Shown here piece by piece: positions 28,830-37,928 of a stretch of DNA of 64,000 bases. Position numbers and translations under genes: made by a program. Positions within the stretch are counted from its first letter, which is position 1. Each line of letters begins with the position of its first letter. This stretch comes from Pseudomonas paralactis (lineage in GTDB: Bacteria > Pseudomonadota > Gammaproteobacteria > Pseudomonadales > Pseudomonadaceae), in contig NZ_JYLN01000004.1 of NCBI RefSeq assembly GCF_001439735.1, forward strand, positions 310,001 to 374,000, written 5' to 3'. The notes beneath the pieces are model-generated. The model worked only from the letters and a program-made list of their open reading frames with translations, was not told the DNA's origin and did no database searches.

Positions 28830-29897
28830 ATGACTGCCCTCAAGAACGACCGTTTCCTTCGTGCCCTGCTCAAGCAACCCGTAGACGTCACGCCCGTGTG
28901 GATGATGCGTCAAGCCGGTCGCTACCTGCCGGAATACCGCGCCAGCCGCGCCAATGCAGGCGATTTCATGAGCCTGTGCATGAATCCGGAGTTCGCGTGC
29001 GAAGTCACCATGCAGCCGCTGGACCGCTACCCACAACTGGATGCGGCCATCCTCTTCTCCGATATCCTCACCATCCCTGATGCCATGGGCCAGGGCCTGT
29101 ATTTCGAGACCGGCGAAGGCCCGCGCTTCAAGAAAGTCGTGAGCACCCTGGCTGATATCGAAGCCTTGCCGATCCCTGATCCGCACAAAGACCTCGGTTA
29201 TGTGATGGACGCCGTCAGCACCATCCGTCGCGAGCTTAACGGCCGTGTGCCGCTGATCGGCTTCTCCGGCAGCCCATGGACCCTGGCCACTTATATGGTT
29301 GAAGGCGGCTCGTCGAAAGACTTCCGCAAGACCAAGGCCATGCTCTACGACAACCCGCAAGCCATGCACCTGTTGCTGGACAAGCTGGCGCAGTCGGTGA
29401 CGTCCTACCTCAACGGCCAGATCATGGCCGGTGCGCAAGCGGTGCAGATCTTCGACACCTGGGGCGGCAACCTGTCGGCGGCGGCCTACCAGGAGTTTTC
29501 CCTGGCCTACATGCGCAAGATCGTCAGCGGCCTGATCCGTGAACACGAAGGCCGCAAGGTTCCGGTGATCATGTTCACCAAAGGCGGCGGCCTGTGGCTG
29601 GAAAGCATCGCCGATGCTGGTGCCGATGCATTGGGCCTGGACTGGACCTGCGACCTTGGTGAAGCGCGCCGCCGCGTCGGCAACCAGGTGGCCCTGCAAG
29701 GCAACATGGACCCGACCGTGCTCTACGCCAAGCCGGAAGCGATCCGTACCGAAGTCGGGCGCATCCTGGCCAGCTATGGCAGGGGCACCGGGCACGTGTT
29801 CAACCTCGGCCATGGCATCACCCCGGAAGTGAACCCGGAGCACGCGGGCGCGTTCCTGCGGGCTGTGCATGAGTTGTCGGCGCAGTACCACGAGTGA
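28830..29897 (+). CDS. hemE: Uroporphyrinogen decarboxylase
   Basis: A 355-aa enzyme decarboxylating uroporphyrinogen III to coproporphyrinogen III in haem synthesis. Diagnostic motifs are [46 protein letters not shown], and the C-terminal [15 protein letters not shown]. It follows gltBD after a REPIN, the usual Pseudomonas order, but probably has its own promoter. A strong terminator follows at 29911-29940. Confidence 0.98.
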   Translation: MTALKNDRFLRALLKQPVDVTPVWMMRQAGRYLPEYRASRANAGDFMSLCMNPEFACEVTMQPLDRYPQLDAAILFSDILTIPDAMGQGLYFETGEGPRFKKVVSTLADIEALPIPDPHKDLGYVMDAVSTIRRELNGRVPLIGFSGSPWTLATYMVEGGSSKDFRKTKAMLYDNPQAMHLLLDKLAQSVTSYLNGQIMAGAQAVQIFDTWGGNLSAAAYQEFSLAYMRKIVSGLIREHEGRKVPVIMFTKGGGLWLESIADAGADALGLDWTCDLGEARRRVGNQVALQGNMDPTVLYAKPEAIRTEVGRILASYGRGTGHVFNLGHGITPEVNPEHAGAFLRAVHELSAQYHE

Positions 29898-29910
29898 CAG
29901 TTGCCTGATA

Positions 29911-29940
29911 AAGAACGCCCGGCTTAGGCCGGGCGTTCTT
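29911..29940 (+). terminator. Intrinsic terminator after hemE
   Basis: Perfect 13-bp stem AAGAACGCCCGGC/GCCGGGCGTTCTT with a TTAG loop, followed by GTTTG, 13 nt after the hemE stop. Confidence 0.85.
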
Positions 29941-29973
29941 GTTTGTGGTCAGCAGACGTATGGTACTTGTGGT

Positions 29974-30029
29974 GTCCGTCATTGCGGACATAATTAGATT
30001 CTTATACTGAAAAGTCCGTCATGGGTGAC
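29974..30029 (+). promoter_or_regulatory. hipBA promoter with two candidate HipB operators
   Basis: GTCCGTCATTGCGGAC (29974-29989) is a palindrome with GTCCG/CGGAC arms. A related copy GTCCGTCATGGGTGAC (30014-30029) starts exactly 40 bp later. Both share GTCCGTCAT and end in GAC. A -10 like TATACT (30003-30008) lies between them, so the pair brackets the promoter; the second copy overlaps the first possible start codon. About four helical turns of spacing would place both on one DNA face, a design typical of antitoxin autoregulation. Confidence 0.6.
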
Positions 30030-30284
30030 ATTATGTTGCTGGCTACTCCACCTGATCTTGGCGAAAGAATCCGCCAACTGCGCCGTGCCAAGGGCTTTAG
30101 TCAAGCGTATCTGGCGGACCGAGCCAAGTGCAACCGCAAGACCATCATTGATCTTGAAGCGGGTGAAAACGTCGCGATGTACACGGTGTTCCGGGTGATT
30201 TGCGCACTGGGGATGGCCTTGGAAGTTGTGGATAAACGCATCGATCTCAAATCCCTCGCCGATCTGGTGGAGCACGATGAGTAG
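30021..30284 (+). CDS. hipB: HipB-like antitoxin, XRE-family HTH repressor
   Basis: An 87-aa helix-turn-helix protein: LGERIRQLRRAKGFSQAYLADRAKCNRKTIIDLEAGENVAMYTVFRVICALGM is a complete XRE domain. It should bind and neutralise HipA and repress the operon. Start is either ATG 30021 or ATG 30033 (MLLATPPDL); the first overlaps the second operator copy. It overlaps hipA by 8 nt, coupling antitoxin and toxin translation. Confidence 0.9.
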   Translation: MGDIMLLATPPDLGERIRQLRRAKGFSQAYLADRAKCNRKTIIDLEAGENVAMYTVFRVICALGMALEVVDKRIDLKSLADLVEHDE

Positions 30285-31548
30285 AATCAAGCTGCTCAAC
30301 GTTGTGACACCCCAGGGCCATGCAGGCGATTTGTCCAAAGGCTCGCAATTCTCGTTTGCTTATTCATCTGCTGATGCCGGGCGCGAAGTATCCCTGGTCA
30401 TGCCCTACGACCCGACGCCTGCTGTCAGCAACGTACTGCATCCGATTTTCGATATGAACGTACCGGAAGGGTTTCTGGCCGATCAAATCAAACGACGGAT
30501 GGCCAAGCATATGCAGGTAGACGAGATGCGCCTTTTATCGGTGATCGGCGGTAACCAGATTGGGCGGCTTACCTACCAGAACCCTGTTGAGGCATCAGCG
30601 CCCGTGAAGGCTCAGGTGGGCCTCCAGCAAATACTGTCAGCCGATATCTCCCAGGGTGTATTCGCATTTCTAGTGGAGACATATTTCGAGTCGGGTATTT
30701 CCGGTGTGCAACCCAAGGTACTGGTACCTGACCTGGACAAGCTGACGGGCAGTCGCAAAACCATGCTCAGTTCTGACCTGATCGTGAAGTCGGGTGCCGA
30801 TGAATACGTTCATTTGGCACAGAATGAGTTCCTCTGCATGGAAGCTGCGCGTATTGCGGGCATGGAAACACCACCTTTCTGGTTGTCCGAAGGAGGCGAT
30901 CTGTTTGTGATGGAGCGCTTTGACCTGACCCCGTCCGGGCGGCTTGGTTTTGAGGACATGGCCGTTCTATTGGGCCTCAACAAAGATCCCCACGACAATT
31001 ACAAGTACTCGCAGAGCTACGAGACCCTCGCTGCGGTGATCAATCATGTTTGTGCGCAGGGTGATCCGTTACGCGAGCTTGAGCGGTTCTTCTCTTCGGT
31101 TTGCTTGTCAGTCATGGTGCGTAATGGTGATGCGCACCTGAAAAACTTTGGTGTGATCTACACCCATCCTGGCGCCCGTGAAACAGTGCAATTAGCGCCC
31201 GTCTTCGATGTCACCACCACTACTGTGTATGAGAACTACAATCCCAAGTCCGGTCGTTCATTGGTAGATCGCACCTTGGCGATAAAAATGAACAAGGTCA
31301 AAAACTATCCGGACCGCCAGCAACTGATGGAATTTGGTCGTAAGCACTGTGCGGTGGAGAAACCTTTGTTGATCATTGAGCGAATTGCCGAGGCAATGTC
31401 CGAGGCGCTCATTGCCCATCAAACGCGTATCGATATCGAGCTGTTTTCGGCAATGCAGGCGGAGTGGGATGGAGGACGTGCCATGGCGCTTCATGATTCG
31501 ATCAGCACTGGAATGAAGCGAAAGCCCATTGGGAAAAAACCGCTGTGA
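30277..31548 (+). CDS. hipA: HipA-like serine/threonine kinase toxin
   Basis: A 423-aa type II toxin kinase; E. coli HipA (440 aa) phosphorylates GltX. Visible are the nucleotide-binding lysine (LIVKSG, Lys171), the catalytic Asp285 in NGDAHLKNFG and the metal-binding Asp311 in APVFDV, all intact. In the P-loop/ejection segment ISGVQPK (141-147) the position of E. coli Ser150 appears to be Gly140, with Ser142 nearby. Start ATG 30277 overlaps hipB. The substrate cannot be inferred. Confidence 0.9.
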   Translation: MSRIKLLNVVTPQGHAGDLSKGSQFSFAYSSADAGREVSLVMPYDPTPAVSNVLHPIFDMNVPEGFLADQIKRRMAKHMQVDEMRLLSVIGGNQIGRLTYQNPVEASAPVKAQVGLQQILSADISQGVFAFLVETYFESGISGVQPKVLVPDLDKLTGSRKTMLSSDLIVKSGADEYVHLAQNEFLCMEAARIAGMETPPFWLSEGGDLFVMERFDLTPSGRLGFEDMAVLLGLNKDPHDNYKYSQSYETLAAVINHVCAQGDPLRELERFFSSVCLSVMVRNGDAHLKNFGVIYTHPGARETVQLAPVFDVTTTTVYENYNPKSGRSLVDRTLAIKMNKVKNYPDRQQLMEFGRKHCAVEKPLLIIERIAEAMSEALIAHQTRIDIELFSAMQAEWDGGRAMALHDSISTGMKRKPIGKKPL

Positions 31549-31557
31549 GGCGGTTTT
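31536..31557. terminator. Terminator straddling the hipA stop codon
   Basis: Stem AAAACCGC/GCGGTTTT with a 6-nt loop; the hipA TGA lies in the loop. It has A- and T-tracts on both sides and so can serve both hipA and the convergent MFS gene. Confidence 0.7.
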
Positions 31558-31575
31558 CTCATTAAACGATATGCC

Positions 31576-32850
31576 TCAAGCTGCTGTGGGTCCCAACGGC
31601 GGCAACTTCGCCAGCTTCAACGCCACCAGTAACGCGCCAATCAGCAGCGCGACGATAAACCCGCCAATCCCGTTCCACCCGGCAAAGTGCCAGAAAAAAC
31701 CACCCGCCGTCCCGGCAATACTCGACCCCACGTAATAGCAGAACAAGTACAGCGACGACGCCTGCCCCTTGGCTTTTACTGCCCGGCGGCCGATCCAGCT
31801 GCTGGCGACCGAGTGGGCGCCGAAAAAGCCGAAGGTGAAGATCAACATGCCCGGCACCACCAGCCACAAAGGCGTGAACAGCGTCAGGGCCATGCCGGCG
31901 AGCATCAGCACGATGGTGGCCCACAGCACACGGCGGCGGCCGAGGCGGTCGGCCAGCGAGCCGATCTTGGCCGAGCTGTAGATGCCCGAGAGGTACACCA
32001 ACGACAGCAGGCCCACCACCGCCTGGCTCAGCTCATACGGCGAGGCCAGCAGGCGATAGCCGATGTAGTTGAACATCGTTACGAAGGCGCCCATCAGCAG
32101 GAAGGCTTCAAGAAACAGCCACGGCAAGCCCGCATCCTTGAAGTGCATGACAAAGCCATCCACCAGGCTGCGCGGCTTGAGGCTGCTGGCGCGAAAGTTG
32201 CGCGATGGCGGCAGGATCTTCCAGAACACTGTGGCGGCGATCAGTGCCAGGGCGCCGATGATCAGCATTGCGGTGTGCCAGCTGACGAAGTCGATCAACA
32301 CGCCGATGATCAGGCGCCCGCTCATGCCGCCAATCGCATTGCCGCCGATATACAGGCCCATGGCCAGGCCAATGTGTTGTGGGTGGATCTCTTCGCTGAG
32401 GTAGGTCATCGCCACGGCGGCCAGGCCGCTTAAGGACAAGCCTACCAGTGCGCGCATCAGCAGGATGCCCTCCCAGCTCGGCATCAAGCCGCTGGCGATG
32501 GTGGCCAGTGCCGCGCAGAACAATGCGGCAACCATCACCGGCTTGCGCCCCAGCCGGTCGGATATCGGCCCGGTGACCAGCAGACCGCAGGCGAGCATGG
32601 CGGTCGCGACGGAAAGAATCAGGCTGCTTTGCGCCGCATTGATGGAAAACTCGTGGGACAGTGCCGGCATCATCGGCTGTACGCAATACAACAGGGCAAA
32701 GGTGGCAAACCCGCCGGAGAACAGCGCCAGCACGGTGCGCATGAACATCGGCGTGCCTTTTTCGATGTACTCGTCATTAAGCTGCGCCACCACCTCATCG
32801 AGGGCTGAGGGCGGGGTGTGTTGGGCAAGTGGAGCAACAGCAGGATTCAC
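31576..32850 (-). CDS. MFS transporter, YnfM-like
   Basis: A 424-aa major facilitator with 12 predicted membrane segments. The loop motif GPISDRLGRKPV after helix 2 and its repeat GSLADRLGRRRV in the second half mark a drug/proton-antiporter type MFS; GGFATFALLYCVQPMMP at the first helix is typical of the YnfM group. Start chosen as GTG 32850 because GAGGT precedes it by 5 nt; the frame runs 42 codons further. Divergent from a LysR gene, the same arrangement as E. coli ynfL-ynfM. Substrate unknown. Confidence 0.9.
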   Translation of the reverse strand: MNPAVAPLAQHTPPSALDEVVAQLNDEYIEKGTPMFMRTVLALFSGGFATFALLYCVQPMMPALSHEFSINAAQSSLILSVATAMLACGLLVTGPISDRLGRKPVMVAALFCAALATIASGLMPSWEGILLMRALVGLSLSGLAAVAMTYLSEEIHPQHIGLAMGLYIGGNAIGGMSGRLIIGVLIDFVSWHTAMLIIGALALIAATVFWKILPPSRNFRASSLKPRSLVDGFVMHFKDAGLPWLFLEAFLLMGAFVTMFNYIGYRLLASPYELSQAVVGLLSLVYLSGIYSSAKIGSLADRLGRRRVLWATIVLMLAGMALTLFTPLWLVVPGMLIFTFGFFGAHSVASSWIGRRAVKAKGQASSLYLFCYYVGSSIAGTAGGFFWHFAGWNGIGGFIVALLIGALLVALKLAKLPPLGPTAA

Positions 32851-32974
32851 GGGGGACCTCGGGGAGGAAAGTCTGCCAGGACTGACAATGCAAAAAAGAA
32901 TATAGCTGGCTAATGATTCTTTCCAATATATTGTTCGACCTGTTTGATAGTTTTTACGACCTAATGAGGCTTGC
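32851..32974. promoter_or_regulatory. Divergent MFS/lysR promoter region with a palindrome
   Basis: This 124-bp gap separates divergent start codons. CAATATATTG (32924-32933) is a perfect 10-bp palindrome 40 bp before the lysR ATG, in an AT-rich stretch. LysR proteins usually bind interrupted dyads in such gaps, so this is the best operator candidate. Confidence 0.4.
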
Positions 32975-33868
32975 ATGGAATTCCGCCATTTGCGCTACTT
33001 CATCGCCGTTGCCGAAGAACTGCACTTCGGCCGCGCCGCGCAGGTGCTGGGCATCTCGCAGCCACCCCTGAGCCAGCAGATCCAGGCGCTGGAACACGAG
33101 CTGGGCGCACGCTTGTTCGAGCGCACCAATCGTCGGGTCGAGCTGAGCGAGGCAGGGCGCTTGTTCTTGCAAGAGGCACGCTTGGTACTGGCCCAGGTCG
33201 ACAAGGCGGCAGATGTGGCGCGGCGTGCGCAGTTGGGCGAGCTGGGTGAGTTGAAGATCGGCTTCACCTCGTCTGCGCCGTTCAACGCGAGCATTCCCCG
33301 GGCGATCTTTGCCTTCCGCCAGGCATTCCCGGCGGTGCATCTGAACTTGCAAGAAATGAGCAGCACCCAAGTGGCCGAGTCGCTGGTGGATGAGTCGATT
33401 CAGGTGGGGCTGATGCGGCCTTTGCCCTTGCCCGACTCACTGAGCGTGGTCGAGTTGATGCGCGAACCCTTGGTAGCGGTACTGAGCGCCGGCCACCCGT
33501 TGGCCCAAGGCAGCGAGCGCGGCTTGCACCTGGAGCAATTGGCCGAGGAGCCTTTTGTGTTCTTCCCGCGCAGTTACGGCAGCGGCCTGTACGCACAATT
33601 GCTCAACCTGGCTCGCGACGCCGGGTTCAGCCCGCACTTTGCCCAGGAAGCAGGGGAAGCAATGACCATCATCGGCCTGGTGGCGGCGGGGTTGGGGGTG
33701 TCGGTGTTGCCGGCGTCTTACCAGCGCATCCGCATTGACGGCGTGGTCTATCGCACCTTGCTCGACCCGCAGGCGGTGACGGCGGTGTGGCTGGTGCAGC
33801 GTAAGGGCGCGCAAACGCCGATGGCGAAAGGGTTTGTGGAGTTGTTGACGCGTAAGGCCGCTCAATAA
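32975..33868 (+). CDS. LysR-family transcriptional regulator
   Basis: A 297-aa LTTR. The N-terminal winged HTH (MEFRHLRYFIAVAEELHFGRAAQVLGISQPPLSQQIQALEHELGARLFER, about residues 1-60) is followed by a type 2 periplasmic-binding-like effector domain (LKIGFTSSAPFNASIPRAI, AGLGVSVLPASYQRI). By its divergent position it most likely controls the adjacent MFS exporter. The effector is unknown. Confidence 0.92.
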   Translation: MEFRHLRYFIAVAEELHFGRAAQVLGISQPPLSQQIQALEHELGARLFERTNRRVELSEAGRLFLQEARLVLAQVDKAADVARRAQLGELGELKIGFTSSAPFNASIPRAIFAFRQAFPAVHLNLQEMSSTQVAESLVDESIQVGLMRPLPLPDSLSVVELMREPLVAVLSAGHPLAQGSERGLHLEQLAEEPFVFFPRSYGSGLYAQLLNLARDAGFSPHFAQEAGEAMTIIGLVAAGLGVSVLPASYQRIRIDGVVYRTLLDPQAVTAVWLVQRKGAQTPMAKGFVELLTRKAAQ

Positions 33869-33869
33869 C

Positions 33870-33901
33870 CTGTGGCGAGGGAGCAAGCTCCCTCGCCACA
33901 G
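33870..33901. repeat. Palindromic REP element (GTGGCGAGGGAGC type)
   Basis: A 32-bp near-perfect palindrome with arms CTGTGGCGAGGGAGC/GCTCCCTCGCCACAG. It lies 2 bp after the lysR stop and 6 bp before the end of the convergent lipoprotein gene, and may act as transcript end for both. Confidence 0.8.
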
Positions 33902-33906
33902 GGGGG

Positions 33907-34326
33907 TCAGTTTTGGGGCGAAGTATTTGCTTCATTCACGCTGTAAGTACGCAGCCCCGCCAGAATATCCCGATCCAGCATGCTCACCCAACGGTTGTAG
34001 TTGCGATGGATCTTGCCGTCCTTGTAGCCCAGGTCGCGGCTGTCGCGGTAGGTGATGGCGTAGCTGTTGCGGGTGTAGCGGATGTCGATGGCGGCGTAGA
34101 ACTGGCCGCGCACGGTGATCTCGGCCTGCACCAGTTGTGGGCTCAGGCGTTGTACCGTCCACTCGCGTTTTTGCAGAGCGGCGACGATCACTTGCTTCAT
34201 TTTTTCTTCGCTGACCTGGCTTGTGGCCGGTAACTCGTGCTGGGTGTTGAGCACCGGTTTGCTGGTGCAGCCAGCCGTGGTCAGCAGGGCCAGGGTGATC
34301 AGGGTAGCGCGTAGCAGGGAAGACAT
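33907..34326 (-). CDS. Small lipoprotein at the 3' end of the APE operon, function unknown
   Basis: A 139-aa protein with a lipoprotein signal peptide (LITLALLTTAGC, lipidated Cys20). The mature part has no motif I recognise beyond a basic central region (VQAEITVRGQFYAAIDIRYTRNSYAITYRDSRDLGYKDGKIHRNYN). It starts 26 nt after the last ketosynthase gene on the same strand, so it may be co-transcribed with the aryl polyene genes, but it is not part of the canonical set. It could equally be a general outer-membrane lipoprotein. Confidence 0.8.
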   Translation of the reverse strand: MSSLLRATLITLALLTTAGCTSKPVLNTQHELPATSQVSEEKMKQVIVAALQKREWTVQRLSPQLVQAEITVRGQFYAAIDIRYTRNSYAITYRDSRDLGYKDGKIHRNYNRWVSMLDRDILAGLRTYSVNEANTSPQN

Positions 34327-34352
34327 TCCGTTTTCTCCAATCGATTAAAAAG

Positions 34353-35579
34353 TCAGGCCCAGCGGCGGAAGATCAACGAGGTGTTAACGCCGCCGAAGGC
34401 AAAATTGTTATTCATCACGTAGTCGTTGTGCATCTGGCGAAAGCCACCTTGCAGGTAATCCAGTTCGCCGCATTGCGGGTCGACCGCGTCCAGGTTGAAG
34501 GTGTGCACGTATTGGTCGCGGTTCATCATCTCAATGCTGAACCACGACTCCAGTGCGCCGCAGGCACCCAGGGTGTGGCCGAGGAAACTCTTCTGCGAGC
34601 TGATCGGCATACGGCTGCCGAACAGGCTGCTGGTGGCCAGGGTTTCAGCGATGTCGCCCTGATCGGTGGCCGTGCCGTGGCCGTTCACGTAGCCGATGGC
34701 GGACGGTTCAAGACCTGCGTCTTCCAGGGCCAGTTCCATGGCGCGGCGCATGGTTTTCTGCTCCGGGCGGGTGGTGTGCTGGCCGTCGGCATTGCTGCCG
34801 AAGCCAACCAGTTCCGCGTGAATATGCGCGCCCCGCGCCAACGCGTGTTCCAACTCTTCGAGCACCAACATGCCGCCGCCTTCACCGATCACCAGGCCGT
34901 CGCGGCCGCTGTCGTAGGGGCGCGGGCTGGTTTGTGGCGCGTCGTTTTTCAGGCTGGTAGCGTAGAGCGCATCGAACACCATGGCTTCGGTGGGGCACAG
35001 CTCTTCGGCGCCGCCGGCGAGCATCAATGACAGGCGCCCGAACTTGATCGCCTCGTAGGCATAGCCAATGCCCTGGCTACCGCTGGTGCAGGCGCTGGAG
35101 GTAGGGATCAAACGCCCGGTAAGGCCAAAGAAAATGCTGATATTCGCCGCCGTGGTGTGCGGCATCATGCGTACATAGGAGTTGGCGTTAAGCCCCTCGG
35201 CCACCGAATTGAGCAGCATATTGCCGAACGCCTTGATCTCATCGGTGCTGCCGGTGGACGAGCCACACGCCACGCCCATACGTCCGTCCTTGATCGACGG
35301 GTCTCCAAGCAGGCCGGCATCCTGCAGCGCCTGCTCCGCTGCCCAGACTGCCAGGCGCGACACACGCCCCATGCTGCGCAATTGCTTGCGGGTCCAGTGC
35401 GCAGGCACCACAAAGTCATCAATCGGCCCCGCCAGGCGCGTGTTCAACTCGGTGAAACGGTCCCACTCATCCATGCGCCGGATACCGCTGCGGTTGGCGC
35501 GAAAGTTGGCGGCGATGGTGTCCCAGTCGCTGCCCAGGGAGGTCACGCCGGCCATGCCGGTGACGACGACGCGCTTCAT
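34353..35579 (-). CDS. apeR: Beta-ketoacyl-ACP synthase of aryl polyene synthesis (ApeR-like)
   Basis: A 408-aa FabF-type condensing enzyme with the full Cys-His-His set: Cys164 (SSACTSGSQG), His301 (VNGHGTATDQGD), His335 (GHTLGACGA). It should elongate the polyene or supply acyl chains together with ApeO/ApeC. The ATG at 35579 shares a base with the stop of the ketoreductase gene (TGATG), so translation is coupled. The letter follows the E. coli/Xenorhabdus ape order. Confidence 0.92.
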   Translation of the reverse strand: MKRVVVTGMAGVTSLGSDWDTIAANFRANRSGIRRMDEWDRFTELNTRLAGPIDDFVVPAHWTRKQLRSMGRVSRLAVWAAEQALQDAGLLGDPSIKDGRMGVACGSSTGSTDEIKAFGNMLLNSVAEGLNANSYVRMMPHTTAANISIFFGLTGRLIPTSSACTSGSQGIGYAYEAIKFGRLSLMLAGGAEELCPTEAMVFDALYATSLKNDAPQTSPRPYDSGRDGLVIGEGGGMLVLEELEHALARGAHIHAELVGFGSNADGQHTTRPEQKTMRRAMELALEDAGLEPSAIGYVNGHGTATDQGDIAETLATSSLFGSRMPISSQKSFLGHTLGACGALESWFSIEMMNRDQYVHTFNLDAVDPQCGELDYLQGGFRQMHNDYVMNNNFAFGGVNTSLIFRRWA

Positions 35580-36307
35580 CAGCACAAGCCTCCGTTCACG
35601 GCCAGCACCTGGCGCGTGATATAGCCCGCTTCAGCCGACATCAGAAAATTCACCGCGCCAGCCACCTCTTCCGGCGTGCCCATGCGCTGCGCCGGGATCA
35701 TCTTCATTAATTCTTCCACGGGTACATTTTCATCCAGCATTGCGGTGTCGATCAGCCCCGGAGCCACGCAGTTGACGGTGATCTTGCGTTTGCCCAGCTC
35801 GATCGCCAGCGCCTTGGCCGCGCCGATCAGGCCGGCTTTCGATGCACTGTAATTGACCTGGCCGCGATTGCCGATCAGCCCGGAAACCGACGTGATGCAC
35901 ACGATGCGCCCTGCGGCGCGACGACGGATCATCGGCATCATCACCGGGTGCAGCACGTTATAGAAACCATCGAGATTGGTACGCATCACCACGTCCCAAT
36001 CATCTTCCGACAAGGCCGGGAAGGCGCCGTCGCGGGTCAGGCCGGCATTGAGCACCACACCGTAATAGGCGCCATGCTGCTCTACATCGGCCTCAAGCAT
36101 GGCTTTGCAACTGGCACGGTCAGACACGTCGAATTGCAGCACCCGCGCCTTGCGCCCCAGTGCCTCGATTTCCACCTGCACCGCCTCGGCTTGCGCCCGG
36201 CCACTGCGGCAATGCAGTACGATGTCATGGCCGGCCTGGGCCAGGCGCAGGGCAATGGCGCGGCCGATGCCACGGCTGGAGCCGGTGACCAGTACGGATT
36301 CAGTCAT
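35579..36307 (-). CDS. apeQ: 3-ketoacyl-ACP reductase of aryl polyene synthesis (FabG-like, ApeQ)
   Basis: A 242-aa short-chain dehydrogenase: cofactor motif TGSSRGIG (8-15), NAG (LNAGLTRDG), catalytic Ser140, Tyr153 and Lys157 (YSASK). It reduces the beta-keto group after each condensation. It overlaps the upstream dehydratase gene by 4 nt. FabG-like sequence alone would not show the pathway; the operon does. Confidence 0.93.
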   Translation of the reverse strand: MTESVLVTGSSRGIGRAIALRLAQAGHDIVLHCRSGRAQAEAVQVEIEALGRKARVLQFDVSDRASCKAMLEADVEQHGAYYGVVLNAGLTRDGAFPALSEDDWDVVMRTNLDGFYNVLHPVMMPMIRRRAAGRIVCITSVSGLIGNRGQVNYSASKAGLIGAAKALAIELGKRKITVNCVAPGLIDTAMLDENVPVEELMKMIPAQRMGTPEEVAGAVNFLMSAEAGYITRQVLAVNGGLC

Positions 36308-36765
36308 GACGTTGGGTCCTTCGATTCATCTAAATAGTTGGCCGCCTGGGGCGGTCGAAATACGTTCAGGCGCGCACTGGCCTGGATGCCGTCGCCGGTG
36401 AGGTGGCATTCGAACACACCCATGCCGTTGTCGTCTTCCAGGGAGCGCAGGCCGTGGATATTCAGCTCGGCGCCCGCCGGGAAGTGCTCCACGTTGCACT
36501 CGAACTTACGTGTACCCAACAGGAAGCCCAGTTCCACCGCACGGCCTTGCTGGCGTGCATGGCAACCGGCAAAGGCGGCGACGCTTTGCGCCATCAGCTC
36601 AATACCGACCCAGGCCGGCAGGCTGCCGTCGGCACGATTGAACAGGCCGTCGGGCTTGACGGTGACGCGGGTGCGGATCTGCTCATCATCGAACGACAGC
36701 ACCTGGTCGATCAGGATCATGTCGCCCGCGTGGGGCAGCAGTTCGGCAAGTGGCCAATCGTTCAT
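36304..36765 (-). CDS. apeP: Hotdog-fold 3-hydroxyacyl-ACP dehydratase (ApeP-like)
   Basis: A 153-aa FabA/FabZ-like protein: LLPHAGDMILIDQVLSFDDE, then WVGIELMAQSVAAFAGCHAR and FLLGTRKFEC. The family keeps an active-site Glu/Asp in the central helix (GIELMAQ). It dehydrates the beta-hydroxy intermediate, and a second dehydratase domain is fused to the ligase at 47172-48842; in characterised APE systems two such proteins pair up. 4-nt overlaps on both sides. Confidence 0.88.
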   Translation of the reverse strand: MNDWPLAELLPHAGDMILIDQVLSFDDEQIRTRVTVKPDGLFNRADGSLPAWVGIELMAQSVAAFAGCHARQQGRAVELGFLLGTRKFECNVEHFPAGAELNIHGLRSLEDDNGMGVFECHLTGDGIQASARLNVFRPPQAANYLDESKDPTS

Positions 36766-37928
36766 GGGGCCTCTGCGATTATCAGGCTGACGTTATTGCC
36801 GCCGAAGGCAAACGAGTTGCTCATCAGGCAGGGTTTTTTCAAGGTGTCGCCGCTGTGCGTCCATTGCAAGGCGGGCAGCGCCGGATCGGCGTGACCGTCC
36901 CACACGTGAGGCGGCAACTGGCCGTGAGCCAGGCTCAGCCAGCAGAACGCCGCTTCCAGCGCTCCGGCGGCGCCAAGGGTGTGGCCGGTCATGGGCTTGG
37001 TCGATGAACAGGCCACGCCGCCGGGGAACAGGCTGGCGACGGCCAGGCTTTCCATGGCGTCGTTGTGTTGGGTGGCGGTGCCGTGCAGGTTCAGGTAGCC
37101 GATCTGCTCGGGGGCCAGCTTTGCGCTGGCCAGGGCTTTGCGCATCGCCTGCAGTGCACCCTTGCCGCTGGGCTCGGGTGCGGAGATATGGTGGGCGTCG
37201 CAACTGGCGCCGCTGCCCAGCAAGGCGATCGGTGCCGGTTCGCGGCTCATCAGGAACAGCACGGCCGCCTCACCGATATTGATACCGTTGCGGTTCACCG
37301 AAAACGGGTTGCAGCGCTCGCTGGATACCGCCTCCAGCGAGGTAAATCCATTCAGGGTCAGCTTGCACAGGCTGTCCACGCCGCCACAGATCACCGCATC
37401 GCACACCCCCAGGTTCAGCAAGCGCTGGGCGCTCATCAAGGCACGGGCGCTGGAGGTACAGGCGGTGGAAATTACATAGGCCGGGCCGCTCAATTGCAGC
37501 CAGTCGGCAAGGAAGTTTGCCGGGGCGCTGAGTTCCTGTTGCTGGTAGTCGTAGTCGGCAGGGAACTGCTGGTCGCGCAGGTAATGAGCAATGCCACGGC
37601 TGGCTTCGTCGATGCCCGAGGTGCTGGTACCAAGCACCACGCCGACGCGCCCGGGGCCATAGGTTTGAATGGCCTGGCGGATCTGATCGTCGATCTGCAA
37701 CGCCGCTTCCAGCAACAACTGGTTATTGCGGCTGCTGTGTTGAGCCAGCTCCACCGGCAGAGGTGCCAGTTCGCCCTGGACGCCAGCCACCGGCACCACG
37801 CGCTCCGGCACCCAGCCGCTTTCGGCACGCATCCCTGAGCAGTCGCCGGCAAACAGGTTGCGGCTGACTTCGGCCTGGCCGCGGCCAAGGGCGCAGATCA
37901 CACCGAGGGCATTGAGGTAGGCGGTCAT
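36762..37928 (-). CDS. apeO: Beta-ketoacyl-ACP synthase of aryl polyene synthesis (ApeO-like)
   Basis: A 388-aa condensing enzyme with Cys157 (STACTSSARAL), His282 (LNLHGTATQHND) and His316 (MTGHTLGAAGA). In the known aryl polyene system the main ketosynthase pairs with a Cys-less chain-length factor; the partner here is the protein at 50680-51402. It overlaps the genes on both sides by 4 nt. Confidence 0.92.
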   Translation of the reverse strand: MTAYLNALGVICALGRGQAEVSRNLFAGDCSGMRAESGWVPERVVPVAGVQGELAPLPVELAQHSSRNNQLLLEAALQIDDQIRQAIQTYGPGRVGVVLGTSTSGIDEASRGIAHYLRDQQFPADYDYQQQELSAPANFLADWLQLSGPAYVISTACTSSARALMSAQRLLNLGVCDAVICGGVDSLCKLTLNGFTSLEAVSSERCNPFSVNRNGINIGEAAVLFLMSREPAPIALLGSGASCDAHHISAPEPSGKGALQAMRKALASAKLAPEQIGYLNLHGTATQHNDAMESLAVASLFPGGVACSSTKPMTGHTLGAAGALEAAFCWLSLAHGQLPPHVWDGHADPALPALQWTHSGDTLKKPCLMSNSFAFGGNNVSLIIAEAP

